Below are positions 1 through 7,800 of a stretch of 10,517 nt of DNA, in pieces. Within the stretch, counting starts at the first letter, position 1; each line of letters begins with the position of its first letter. The stretch lies in contig JAYTQU010000398.1 in the NCBI GenBank assembly GCA_043746555.1, positions 1 through 10,517 on the forward strand, read 5' to 3'. The position numbers and the translations under genes are program-made. The DNA is from CAZQYC01 sp043746555. GTDB taxonomy: Bacteria > Pseudomonadota > Gammaproteobacteria > Steroidobacterales > Steroidobacteraceae. Below the pieces are notes generated by a model. That model was not told where the DNA came from and ran no database searches. It worked only from the letters and a program-made list of their open reading frames with translations.

Positions 1-61
1 GCAACATGCGTGCTCGCAGCTCGAGCGTGCCCAGCGTTGCGGTGGGACCCCAGTCGTTCAC
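1..61 (-). CDS. epmA: Probable EF-P beta-lysine ligase EpmA (PoxA/GenX), N-terminal fragment
   Basis: Only the first 20 codons are inside the window; the gene continues past base 1. Read leftward from a GTG at 61-59, the peptide is MNDWGPTATLGTLELRARML. The D-W-x-P-T/S-A opening followed by a leucine- and arginine-rich helix resembles the start of EpmA proteins, class II lysyl-tRNA-synthetase paralogues that attach (R)-beta-lysine to a conserved lysine of elongation factor P in the cytoplasm. The GTG start overlaps the psd stop codon by four bases (GTGA), typical of translational coupling at the end of an operon. In E. coli epmA and psd are also near neighbours, which supports the call. No catalytic motif is visible, so the identity rests on the N-terminus and context only. 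Another aminoacyl-tRNA-synthetase-like protein is the main alternative. Confidence 0.6.
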   Translation of the reverse strand, partial: MNDWGPTATLGTLELRARML

Positions 62-921
62 GTGCGTACGACGCCGATGCGTTGACCCATGCGAACTACC
101 GCACCGGGTTGTAGCTCCGCGCTCCAAGTTACGTAGTCGGGCGGTGTGATGACAATGACAGTGGAGCCCATATTAAAGCGTCCGGCTTCATCGCCTTTTG
201 CGAGCGTTGCACCGAGACCGGTTCCGATTGCGACAGGTTGCTTCTTGCGACGTGGTGGTGGATTCACTTCGCCGCACCAAGTGGTTTCCATGCTGCCGAC
301 GTGTAGCGCGCCGACGTAGACCATCGCAAAGTGGGTTCGCGCCGCTTCGAAGTCGCACACGATGCGTTCGTTGCGCGCGAAAAGGCGTGGCACTGTGCGC
401 GCGGTTGCCGCGTTCACGCTGAACAAATCGCCCGGCACATAAATCGTTTCGCGCACCGCGCCGTCGAACGGCATGTGGATGCGGTGATAGTTATAGGGCG
501 CGAGGTAAATCGTGACGAACGATCCGCCTCGATATTTCCTGGCGCGATCTTGTCCCGCCAACAAATCTGCGAGCGAATAATTCTGTCCTTTCGCTTGAAA
601 AAGTCGATCGTCATGTATCGCGCCACACTGACTCACTGTGCCGTCGACGGGGCTGACGAATGCGTCGTGCTCTGCGGCAATCGGCCGCGCACTTGGCTTG
701 AGGGCGCGCGTGAAGAATGCATTGAATGAAGCATAGGCGGAGGGATTTGTATGCACGGCTTCGTCCATGTCGACAGGGTAACCGCTCAGAAAGGCGGCGA
801 TGAGACGATCGCGCAACCACTTCGTTTCGCTGCGGGTGAGTCGATAGACGAGACGCGAAAGCAAATGTTTCGGTAACGCGTATTGAAGTGCGCCAAATGC
901 TCGGTCGCGGAACGTACTCAT
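58..921 (-). CDS. psd: Phosphatidylserine decarboxylase proenzyme
   Basis: Psd decarboxylates phosphatidylserine to phosphatidylethanolamine at the inner membrane, the last step of the main route to this lipid. The 287-residue protein has the usual length of the proteobacterial enzyme. Numbered from the ATG at 921, the motif PVDG holds Asp93, the motif YNYHRIHMP holds His146, and the segment GRFNMGSTVIV holds the self-cleavage site Gly252-Ser253. Cleavage would give a beta chain of 252 residues and an alpha chain of 35 residues whose Ser253 becomes the pyruvoyl group. Asp93, His146 and Ser253 correspond to the Asp/His/Ser triad that drives autoprocessing in E. coli Psd. A GTG directly precedes the ATG (924-922), so either may start translation. 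The ATG shares one base with the stop of the upstream Sco gene (TGATG) and there is no strong Shine-Dalgarno, which suggests coupled translation. The 3' end overlaps the epmA-like gene. Nothing is broken or missing. Confidence 0.97.
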   Translation of the reverse strand: MSTFRDRAFGALQYALPKHLLSRLVYRLTRSETKWLRDRLIAAFLSGYPVDMDEAVHTNPSAYASFNAFFTRALKPSARPIAAEHDAFVSPVDGTVSQCGAIHDDRLFQAKGQNYSLADLLAGQDRARKYRGGSFVTIYLAPYNYHRIHMPFDGAVRETIYVPGDLFSVNAATARTVPRLFARNERIVCDFEAARTHFAMVYVGALHVGSMETTWCGEVNPPPRRKKQPVAIGTGLGATLAKGDEAGRFNMGSTVIVITPPDYVTWSAELQPGAVVRMGQRIGVVRT

Positions 922-1550
922 CACTGAAATCCAGCCAGCCGCTTATAGTCGCTCGTTAGTGAGGCGACGGTTTGCGGCGGACTAAAAAGCGCACGCATTT
1001 CGCCGTGATGGTTGAAGGCGAGAATCGATGCGGAGTGTTCGACGGCGTATCCGCCATTGTCCAGCGGTCGGATTGCGCTAGCTATGCCGAGCGAGCGGGC
1101 GAATGTATCGAGATCTGCCTGTGCGCCGGTCACGCCGATAAAAGAGGGATCGAAGTGTTGCAGATACGCTTTCATGACTTGCGACGAATCGCGCGTGGCA
1201 TCGACGGAAACAAAAACCACTTGAGGACGCTGCGCGGCAGGCAAGTCTGTTAGGGATTTAGTGACGCTGGCTAACATCGCAAGTGTTGTCGGGCAGACAT
1301 CGCCGCAGTTGGTGAAGCCGAATAACATCAAAGTCCAATGACCGTTCATCCGCGTGTTGTCGAACGGCGCGTCATTCTGATCAACCAATGCAAACGATTG
1401 CGTCGGTCGCGGCGGATCAATCATCGTGCCGTTTTGCAAAGCAACCGAAGCGGAGGGAGATTGCGGTACGCCGCAAGCGAGCAATGCGCCCGCCAGTGCC
1501 GCTACAATACCTACCGCAGCGAAAACGAACAATGTTTGCGAACGTATCAT
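921..1550 (-). CDS. Sco1/SenC/PrrC-family copper chaperone
   Basis: The 209-residue protein belongs to the Sco1/SenC thioredoxin-like family, which delivers copper to the CuA centre of cytochrome c oxidase or acts as a thiol-disulfide reductase outside the inner membrane. The N-terminus (about residues 6-26) is a hydrophobic export segment ending in LLAC. This could be a lipobox with Cys26 as the lipidated residue, or simply a membrane anchor. The core has the family copper motif FTNCGDVCP with Cys82 and Cys86, the SVDATRD segment (about 115-121), and the copper-binding His172 in VEHSASI. All three metal ligands are therefore present. The start is the ATG at 1550-1548; the Shine-Dalgarno is weak. 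It is the first gene of a leftward operon with psd and is transcribed away from prmB across 61 bases. No oxidase genes are visible nearby, so the target oxidase is unknown. Confidence 0.93.
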   Translation of the reverse strand: MIRSQTLFVFAAVGIVAALAGALLACGVPQSPSASVALQNGTMIDPPRPTQSFALVDQNDAPFDNTRMNGHWTLMLFGFTNCGDVCPTTLAMLASVTKSLTDLPAAQRPQVVFVSVDATRDSSQVMKAYLQHFDPSFIGVTGAQADLDTFARSLGIASAIRPLDNGGYAVEHSASILAFNHHGEMRALFSPPQTVASLTSDYKRLAGFQ

Positions 1551-1611
1551 GCGGACATTATTTCACGACACTGCGACTCGCGCTCAGCCGTTTTAGATTC
1601 GGATAAGACTT

Positions 1612-2499
1612 GTGCCCACCGTCGAACAATTGATTCATCGTAGCGCTGCGCTACTTGACTCCGCACAATTATGCTTTGGCCACGGCAGTGACAACGCCTT
1701 CGATGAGTCGGCCGAGTTGGTCTTTTTTGCGGTAGGCCTCAGGCACAACGACGCGCCGAGCGTTTATTCGCGCGAACTCACCTCCGACGAAACGGCAGCC
1801 GCACTAAGCTTGGTGAAACGTCGCATCGACGAGCGCATTCCCGCCGCCTACCTCACGCATCGCATGTGGTTTTGCAGGCATGAGTTTTATGTCGACGAGC
1901 GAGTGCTGGTCCCACGTTCACCCATAGCGGAGTTGATTGAACGGCAATTTGCGCCATGGATCGATCCTGAGTCGATTACTCGGATGCTCGATATTGGAAC
2001 CGGCTCGGGATGCATCGCGATCGCTGCGGCATTGGCATTAACGCATGCGCGAGTCGATGCAGCGGACATTTCCAACGACGCATTGATGGTGGCAAGGATC
2101 AATATCGAGCGTCATCAGGTTCAAGCACGAGTGCGCCCGGTTTGTTCCGACGTATTCGATGGCGTTGGTGCGGCGAAGTACGATGTCATTGTGTCTAATC
2201 CGCCCTACGTGAGTTCGGCGGAAGTCGCCGCCTTACCGGATGAATATCGACGTGAACCGGAACTGGGGCTACTCGCGGGCGATGACGGTTTGTCGATCGT
2301 GCGTCGCATTCTTGCTAAGGCAGAGCTGTTTCTTCAGCCGCATGGAATTTTGATCGTCGAAGTGGGCGACACCGAGGCGACCGTAATCCAGGCCTATCCT
2401 TCGGTGCCTTTTATTTGGCTAGAATTCGAACGCGGAGGCGGCGGCGTGTTCTTGTTGAGAGCGGAACAGTTGGCCGAATATCGCCGAGAACTAAGTTAG
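1612..2499 (+). CDS. prmB: Ribosomal protein uL3 N5-glutamine methyltransferase PrmB
   Basis: PrmB uses S-adenosylmethionine to methylate a glutamine side chain of ribosomal protein L3 (Gln150 in E. coli) during large-subunit assembly. The 295-residue protein has the family layout: an N-terminal helical domain with FGHGSDNAFDE (about 22-32), the linker VLVPRSPIAELIE (98-110), the SAM-binding glycine loop LDIGTGSGCIAIA (126-138), and the catalytic NPPY motif at 196-199 that binds the substrate glutamine. The VLVPRSPIAEL linker is the PrmB form; the release-factor enzyme PrmC usually has a VLIPRPDTE-like sequence, so PrmB is preferred. The start is a GTG at 1612, chosen because the peptide then begins PTVEQLIHRSAALLD as PrmB proteins do. 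A weak GGATAAG (1601-1607) lies just upstream. aroC follows after 10 bases, the same prmB-aroC pairing as in E. coli. Confidence 0.93.
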   Translation: MPTVEQLIHRSAALLDSAQLCFGHGSDNAFDESAELVFFAVGLRHNDAPSVYSRELTSDETAAALSLVKRRIDERIPAAYLTHRMWFCRHEFYVDERVLVPRSPIAELIERQFAPWIDPESITRMLDIGTGSGCIAIAAALALTHARVDAADISNDALMVARINIERHQVQARVRPVCSDVFDGVGAAKYDVIVSNPPYVSSAEVAALPDEYRREPELGLLAGDDGLSIVRRILAKAELFLQPHGILIVEVGDTEATVIQAYPSVPFIWLEFERGGGGVFLLRAEQLAEYRRELS

Positions 2500-2509
2500 A
2501 ATTCTGGGC

Positions 2510-3616
2510 ATGGCAGGCAATACGTTCGGCAAGTTGTTCGCGGTGACCACCTTTGGCGAAAGCCATGGCCCGGCCCTGGGCGCAATTATCGATGGTTGTC
2601 CGCCGGGACTTGAGATCGGCGCAGACGATATTCAGCGCGATGTCGAGCGACGACGCACTGGAACTTCGCGTCACACCAGTCAGCGTAAAGAACCTGATCG
2701 CGTGAAAATTCTCTCTGGCGTCTTCGAGGGCAAAACCACTGGGTCGCCGATTGGACTTCTCGTGGAAAACGAGGACCAACGTTCGCGCGATTACGAAAAG
2801 ATCAAAGATCGTTTTCGGCCGGGGCATGCCGACTACACCTACCAGCAAAAGTATGGCTTCCGCGATTATCGCGGCGGGGGCCGATCCTCGGCTCGCGAGA
2901 CGGTGATGCGAGTTGCGGCGGCGGCGATTGCACGCAAATTTTTGCGCGAGCGATTGGGTGTCGAAGTACGCGGTTATCTTGCCCAATTAGGTCCGCTGGC
3001 ACTCGAGCCGGCTCGCTTTCATCCGTTGGATATTAGCTCGGTCGATAGCAATCCGTTTTTCTGTCCCGATCCCGCGCGAGTCGCTGAGTTGGACGAGTAC
3101 ATGATGCAACTGCGTCGCGATGGGGATTCGGTGGGCGCGCGCGTGAATGTGATTGCGACCGGCGTACCCGTTGGTTTAGGAGAGCCGGTGTTCGATCGGT
3201 TGGACGCCGATATTGCATTCGCAATGATGAGCATTATGGCGGTCAAAGGCGTTGAAGTCGGCGCCGGGTTTGAAGCGATCGCACAACGCGGTAGCGAGCA
3301 TCGCGATGCGTTGACTCCAGGCGGTTTTAAAACCAACAACGCTGGCGGCGTGTTGGGCGGCATCTCGTCCGGGCAGGACATTCACGTTAGTATCGCGCTC
3401 AAGCCGACATCGAGCATCACCATTCCCGGCGAGACAGTGGATGTCGATGGCAACTCAGTCGAGGTCATCACCACGGGTCGTCATGATCCCTGCGTTGGAT
3501 TGCGCGCCACTCCGATCGCAGAAGCCATGCTGCTTTTGGTGCTGATGGATCACTATCTGCGCGATCGCGCACAAAACGCCGACGTGGTCCGCCCCACGCG
3601 CGACGCCACAAGATAG
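2510..3616 (+). CDS. aroC: Chorismate synthase
   Basis: AroC carries out the last shikimate-pathway step, converting 5-enolpyruvylshikimate 3-phosphate to chorismate with reduced FMN as catalyst, in the cytosol. The 368-residue length is normal. All family signatures are present: FGESHGPALGAIIDGCPPG near residues 15-33, SRHTSQRKEPD (53-63), RPGHADYTY (103-111), RGGGRSSARETVMRVAAAA (121-139), NNAGGVLGGISSG (276-288) and GRHDPCVGLRATPIAEAM (323-340). His19 and His106 match the two invariant active-site histidines of the family. The ATG at 2510 lies 10 bases after prmB and lacks a strong Shine-Dalgarno, so it is probably translated by coupling from prmB. Chorismate made here also feeds the folate pathway, to which the folC gene near the right end belongs. 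Confidence 0.98.
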   Translation: MAGNTFGKLFAVTTFGESHGPALGAIIDGCPPGLEIGADDIQRDVERRRTGTSRHTSQRKEPDRVKILSGVFEGKTTGSPIGLLVENEDQRSRDYEKIKDRFRPGHADYTYQQKYGFRDYRGGGRSSARETVMRVAAAAIARKFLRERLGVEVRGYLAQLGPLALEPARFHPLDISSVDSNPFFCPDPARVAELDEYMMQLRRDGDSVGARVNVIATGVPVGLGEPVFDRLDADIAFAMMSIMAVKGVEVGAGFEAIAQRGSEHRDALTPGGFKTNNAGGVLGGISSGQDIHVSIALKPTSSITIPGETVDVDGNSVEVITTGRHDPCVGLRATPIAEAMLLLVLMDHYLRDRAQNADVVRPTRDATR

Positions 3617-3621
3617 TTCCT

Positions 3622-3645
3622 CAAAGATACTGCACAAAGATACTG
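3622..3645 (+). repeat. Two tandem copies of an 11-base direct repeat in the aroC-asd spacer
   Basis: CAAAGATACTG occurs perfectly at 3622-3632 and again at 3635-3645, a 13-base period. It lies in the 88-base spacer just after the aroC stop and before asd. The GATACT and TACTGT segments slightly resemble a -10 element, but no acceptable -35 box sits at the right distance, so I do not call a promoter. It could be a small regulator site or a chance duplication. Confidence 0.6.
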
Positions 3646-3690
3646 TAAGCTGCGCGCCCGAATTTCCTGGGCTTAGTGAATATCTGTTAC

Positions 3691-3694
3691 GAGG
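3691..3694 (+). promoter_or_regulatory. Shine-Dalgarno sequence of asd
   Basis: GAGG at 3691-3694, within GAGGCGAG, lies 10 bases before the asd ATG at 3705 and complements the 16S rRNA 3' end. It supports this start. A second, weaker TAGG lies closer, at 3699-3702. Confidence 0.6.
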
Positions 3695-3704
3695 CGAGTA
3701 GGCG

Positions 3705-4727
3705 ATGAGTAGGCAGTGGAATGTTGCGGTGGTGGGCGCGACCGGCTTGGTCGGCAGCACGATGATTTCGATTCTGGAGGAGCGCAAGTTTCCCGTCGCG
3801 CAGCTCTTTCCGTTGGCCAGCAGTAAGTCGGTCGGAAAGACGATTCGTTTCCAGGGTCGCGACGTTCCAGTGCAGGACCTTGCTACGTTCGATTTTTCCA
3901 AAGTGCAAATCGGATTGTTCTCTGCGGGCGGCAGCGTTTCAGCGGAGTTCGCACCCAAGGCTGGCGCGGCCGGTTGCGTGGTGGTGGATAACACCTCGCA
4001 TTTTCGCTACGAGGACGATATTCCACTGGTCGTGACCGAAGTGAATCCGCATGCCATTGCCGGCTACAAAACTCGCCACATCATTGCCAATCCTAATTGC
4101 TCAACCATGCAAATGGTCGTGGCGCTAAAACCGATTCACGACGCAGTCGGCATTGATCGAATCAACGTGGCGACTTATCAGTCAGTCTCGGGCGGCGGGC
4201 AGAAAGCCATGAACGAACTTACCGAGCAAATTCGCGCCATAGCCGCCGGACAGCCGGTGGTGACGAAGGTCATCGCGAAGCAGATTGCCAACAACTGCGT
4301 ACCGCATATCGACGTCTTTTTAGACAACGGCTACACCAAGGAAGAAATGAAAATGCACTGGGAAACGCAAAAAATTATGGAAGATTCGGCTATTCGTGTG
4401 AACGCCACCGCAGTTCGGGTGCCGGTCTACGTGGGACACTGCGAGGCAGTTCATATTGAGACACGGCGCAAGATTTCGGTGGAGCAAGTGAGGGAACTCC
4501 TGAAACAGGCTCCTGGCGTCGTCTTGATGGACGAGCGCCGAGCGGGCGGTTATCCGACTGCGGTAACCGAGGCTGTTGGCCGAGACCCAGTGTATGTAGG
4601 CCGAATTCGTGAGGATTTTAGCCACGAACGCGGACTCGACCTTTGGATCGTGGCCGACAACATTCGCAAGGGCGCGGCTTTAAATAGCGTCCAGATTGCT
4701 GAAATCTTGGTGAAAGACTATTTGTAA
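3705..4727 (+). CDS. asd: Aspartate-semialdehyde dehydrogenase
   Basis: Asd reduces L-aspartyl-4-phosphate to L-aspartate-4-semialdehyde with NADPH, the branch point to lysine, diaminopimelate, threonine and methionine. The 340-residue protein starts with a Rossmann-fold NADP loop, VVGATGLVG (9-17). The catalytic cysteine is Cys132 in ANPNCST (128-134). Gln159 in TYQSVSGGG (157-165) and His245 in RVPVYVGHCEAV (238-249) match the substrate-positioning and acid/base residues of the family. The length and the single uninterrupted domain suit the shorter Asd type (as in Pseudomonas asd and Gram-positive bacteria) rather than the about 367-residue E. coli type. A GAGG ribosome binding site precedes the ATG. 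It may be transcribed from aroC, since no terminator is visible between them. The next gene, fimV, is separated by 158 bases. Confidence 0.97.
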   Translation: MSRQWNVAVVGATGLVGSTMISILEERKFPVAQLFPLASSKSVGKTIRFQGRDVPVQDLATFDFSKVQIGLFSAGGSVSAEFAPKAGAAGCVVVDNTSHFRYEDDIPLVVTEVNPHAIAGYKTRHIIANPNCSTMQMVVALKPIHDAVGIDRINVATYQSVSGGGQKAMNELTEQIRAIAAGQPVVTKVIAKQIANNCVPHIDVFLDNGYTKEEMKMHWETQKIMEDSAIRVNATAVRVPVYVGHCEAVHIETRRKISVEQVRELLKQAPGVVLMDERRAGGYPTAVTEAVGRDPVYVGRIREDFSHERGLDLWIVADNIRKGAALNSVQIAEILVKDYL

Positions 4728-4811
4728 GATATAGTCGCATGCGTTAAGTCAAGAAGCACGCGCGTATCGGAATCATCGAGTTACGGGGCTTTATTTAAGC
4801 TGACCCTGTTT

Positions 4812-4832
4812 ATAGTGACCATTAATAGTGAC
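4812..4832 (+). repeat. Direct repeat ATAGTGAC, two copies with 13-base period
   Basis: ATAGTGAC is found at 4812-4819 and 4825-4832, and a further TGACC lies at 4801-4805. The copies sit over the best -10-like hexamer upstream of fimV, where a DNA-binding regulator could act. The repeat is short and may be chance. Confidence 0.45.
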
Positions 4833-4874
4833 ATCTTACCGGCCGTGGGTTTGCGTGACTGCGACCTTGGGTTC

Positions 4875-4880
4875 AGGGAG
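4875..4880 (+). promoter_or_regulatory. Shine-Dalgarno sequence of fimV
   Basis: AGGGAG at 4875-4880 is one of the clearest ribosome binding sites in the window and lies five bases before the ATG at 4886. It favours this start over the in-frame ATG at 4898. Confidence 0.7.
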
Positions 4881-4885
4881 AGCTG

Positions 4886-7800
4886 ATGACGAGAATCATG
4901 CCGCGTCTGTTGAAAGGCGCCATCCTTGGGGCTCTGCTGAGTCCCGCGACACTCTTTGCGCTAGGGTTGGGTGAAATTCACCCCAATTCCGCGCTGAGCC
5001 AACCGTTCGATGCCGAAATCGAACTGGTAAGCCCGACGGCCGAGGAACTCAGTAGCCTCAAGGTGACCGTTGCGGGCTCCGATATCTATTCGCGCTTCGG
5101 TCTCGACCGCCCAGCGTTTCTTTCGACTTTTACTTTTAAGGTAGTGCAGACCGGCGACGGTCGCGCGATCGTGCGAGTCACGTCGACTCGCCCGTTAACT
5201 GAACCCGTCGTGACCATGTTGATTGAGGCCACGTGGGCGGGCGGACGAATGGTCCACGAGTACACGGTGTTCCTCGATCCACCGGTTTTTATGCCGGTCC
5301 AGCCCGTCCCATCTACGGCCCCAGTTGTACGCGACCAGCGTCCAGCAACGCCGCCGCCAACAGAACAACCGCGAGATACAGGTGTTATTGAAAGAACGCC
5401 TGAGCCGACTACCGTGGTTCCGCCTCCAGTCGCACAGACGCCCGAACCGACGGTCAGTACCAAGCCCGCGGAGCCGACCCCTGTATCGCGCCCGGAAGAA
5501 ATCGCGGCGCCGAGTGAACCTAAGTCCACTCCAACTCCAGCTGCAACGTCATCATCCTCTGAGCCGCGCGAGTTGCAGGCCGAGACTGTCCCGACACCGA
5601 CACCGACCATTACCGGCGATAGTCATGGGGTGCAGCGTGGCGATTCATTGTGGCGCATAGCGAATAGCATTCGGCCCGGCACGCCGCAAATGATTAACCA
5701 GACAATGATTGCGCTGTATCGTGCTAACCCGTCCGCGTTTGTCGGCAGCAACATTAATCGGCTGCGCGCGGGCGTTGTACTACGCATTCCTAATGATGAG
5801 GCTTTGATGAGCGTCGACGTTCGCGAAGCGAATGCCGAAGTTGCGCGCCAATACAACGAATGGCGGCCGGTCACCGCAGAACCCGCTGAAAGCGAGCGAC
5901 TTCGATTGGTGCCGCCGACCGAACCGGTCGCGCCGCCAAGTGCTGCGCAACAGAAGGCCGTCACAGCAAGTGCGCAGGCCGCGAAAGCCGCCGAAGAAAA
6001 AGCAGCCGCCGCCAAGGCGGCCTCGGACGCTGCTGCGAAAGCGCAGGCTGAGACGGAAGCAAAACGACTGCTCGAATTGAAGAACGCAGAACTTGCACGC
6101 ATGCAGCGTGAGCGCGAAGAGCAAGCGGCCGCAGAGGCGGCAGCACGTAAAGCGACCGAGCAAAGCAAGGCTGCGGAAGCAAAAGTTCCGGAAGAAACCG
6201 TCTCGAAGACTGAACCCGCGCCGACGCCCGAACCGACGCCTGAGGCGACGGCAACGCCACCGGCGGCGACGACAACTGCGCCACCGGCACCGATTGTCGC
6301 GCCGACACCTGCGCCGGTCGAACCTTCGCTGTTGGACAAATTGAGCGATTTACCGTGGATCGGTATTTTGATCGCATTGGGAGCGCTGTTGGTGGGTGGC
6401 GGAGCGATTGTCTATTCGCGTCGTCGCCAGCCGGAAACGATGCACTATCCGATGGGCGATTCGGGCGGTGGCATTCCGACAATGACACCGGCGGACTTCG
6501 AGGCGGCGTTGGATCGCGGTAGCAAACATTCGTTTGGCGGCTCGGGCGACTCTGCGTTCGAAGACCCTCGCACCATGCAAGTGGAAGCGCTGTCGGAAGG
6601 TGCCATTGAAGCTAGTCCGCAGCGACGCGGAGCGACTGCGGAAATTTCGCGCGCGCCGCTGCGCAGCGCCGACGACACGATGAGCAGCGAGACGGCGGTG
6701 CATGTCGATCAGCAAGACGCACTCGCAGAAGCCGATTTCCACATGGCCTACGGTTTGTACGACCAGGCGGCCGATCTCGTCAAGATCGCCATCGAACGCG
6801 AACCGCTGCGTCGCGACTTGAAATTTAAGCTGCTGGAAATCTACTTCGTTTGGGGCAACAAAGATTCGTTCGTCGATGCGGCGCGCGATTTGTACCAGAC
6901 GCGCGACGTGGCGCCGGCCGGCGAATGGGATCGCATATTGGTCATGGGCAAGCAGATCGCACACGAGAACCCCATGTTCAAAGGTGGCGCGCAACATCTC
7001 AGCGACATGATCGACGTCAATTTGGAAGGCGGCGAAAATCGTGTCGATATCGATCTATTCGCATCGCCGGAAGGTAGCGACACCGGCAGCAACAGCCGGT
7101 TGGATTTCGAAATCGGAAACACTGGCGCGCGCGCTAAGCCCGCCAAACTGGATTTCGTACTCGACGAGACGTCGAATCGCAAAGCCCGAGTCGATCTCGA
7201 CGAAACTCGCGAGATGGACGCTAGCGCGAGCACGCAAGAGACGCCGACCATCGAAACGCCGATGCTCGATGCGACCGCCGAGCAACCGATGGATCGTTCA
7301 TTTGTGCGCGCGGGCGACCAAACGATTCGCGAGCGCACCGTCTCGCTCGACTTCGACAAAGACAATAATCTCGCGCCGACCAACGACCAAACGGCGGAAT
7401 TGTCTATCGACGATTTGGGTTTGGACGTCGGTGGGCTTGAGTCGACCGGGTCGCTGGATCAAACCGCGGCGCTCGTCGATCACATCGGCGACGACGAAAT
7501 GACGCGCATCGCAAAGGTGCCGACGTTCAAGAAACCTCCGCACCCGAGTAGTTTGGAGCCGACTATGGAAGTGCCGGCGATGAAACCGGATCAAGCCGGC
7601 AAACGCGGCAAAGGTCGAGACGCCGCCAGTCACGTAATTGAAAACGAGCCGAGCTTCGATCTGGATAGCCACGGCGGCGATTCGGGCGATGAGGAGGGTG
7701 TGAGCACCATCTACCTCGAACAAATCGAGAACGACGCCGGCGAATTTGTCGACACGCTGGGACCAGGCAACACCGGCGATACCGCCATGCTTGGTCCGGA

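Larger units (their letters stand above)
4728..4885 (+). promoter_or_regulatory. asd-fimV intergenic region, possible fimV promoter
   Basis: This 158-base spacer is AT-rich around 4790-4840, unlike the flanking genes. TATAGT at 4811-4816 matches the sigma-70 -10 consensus at five of six positions, but no convincing -35 box is present at 16-18 bases. The same stretch holds two copies of ATAGTGAC. No rho-independent terminator for asd is visible; CGCATGCG near 4736-4745 is a short palindrome without a loop or U-tract. A fimV promoter here is an inference from spacing and composition. Confidence 0.35.

Noticed and set aside
2411..2986. A 191-codon open frame on the minus strand over the prmB-aroC junction
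   Set aside because: It lies opposite highly conserved aroC signatures and resembles no protein family I know.
3656..3672. A possible terminator after aroC (GCCC, then GGGC)
   Set aside because: The stem is only four pairs and no T-run follows.
3455..3994. A 179-codon minus-strand frame crossing the aroC end and asd start
   Set aside because: Both genes on the plus strand are unmistakable there; the frame has no domain and spans an intergenic spacer.
4736..4745. CGCATGCG palindrome after asd
   Set aside because: It is eight bases with no loop or T-run, so it is not a terminator, and such a short palindrome is likely by chance.
5623..6339. A 238-codon open frame on the minus strand opposite fimV, rich in Ala, Ser and Gly
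   Set aside because: It is antisense to the low-complexity Pro/Thr/Ala/Glu part of fimV, has no recognisable domain, and its composition is the mirror of the fimV codons.
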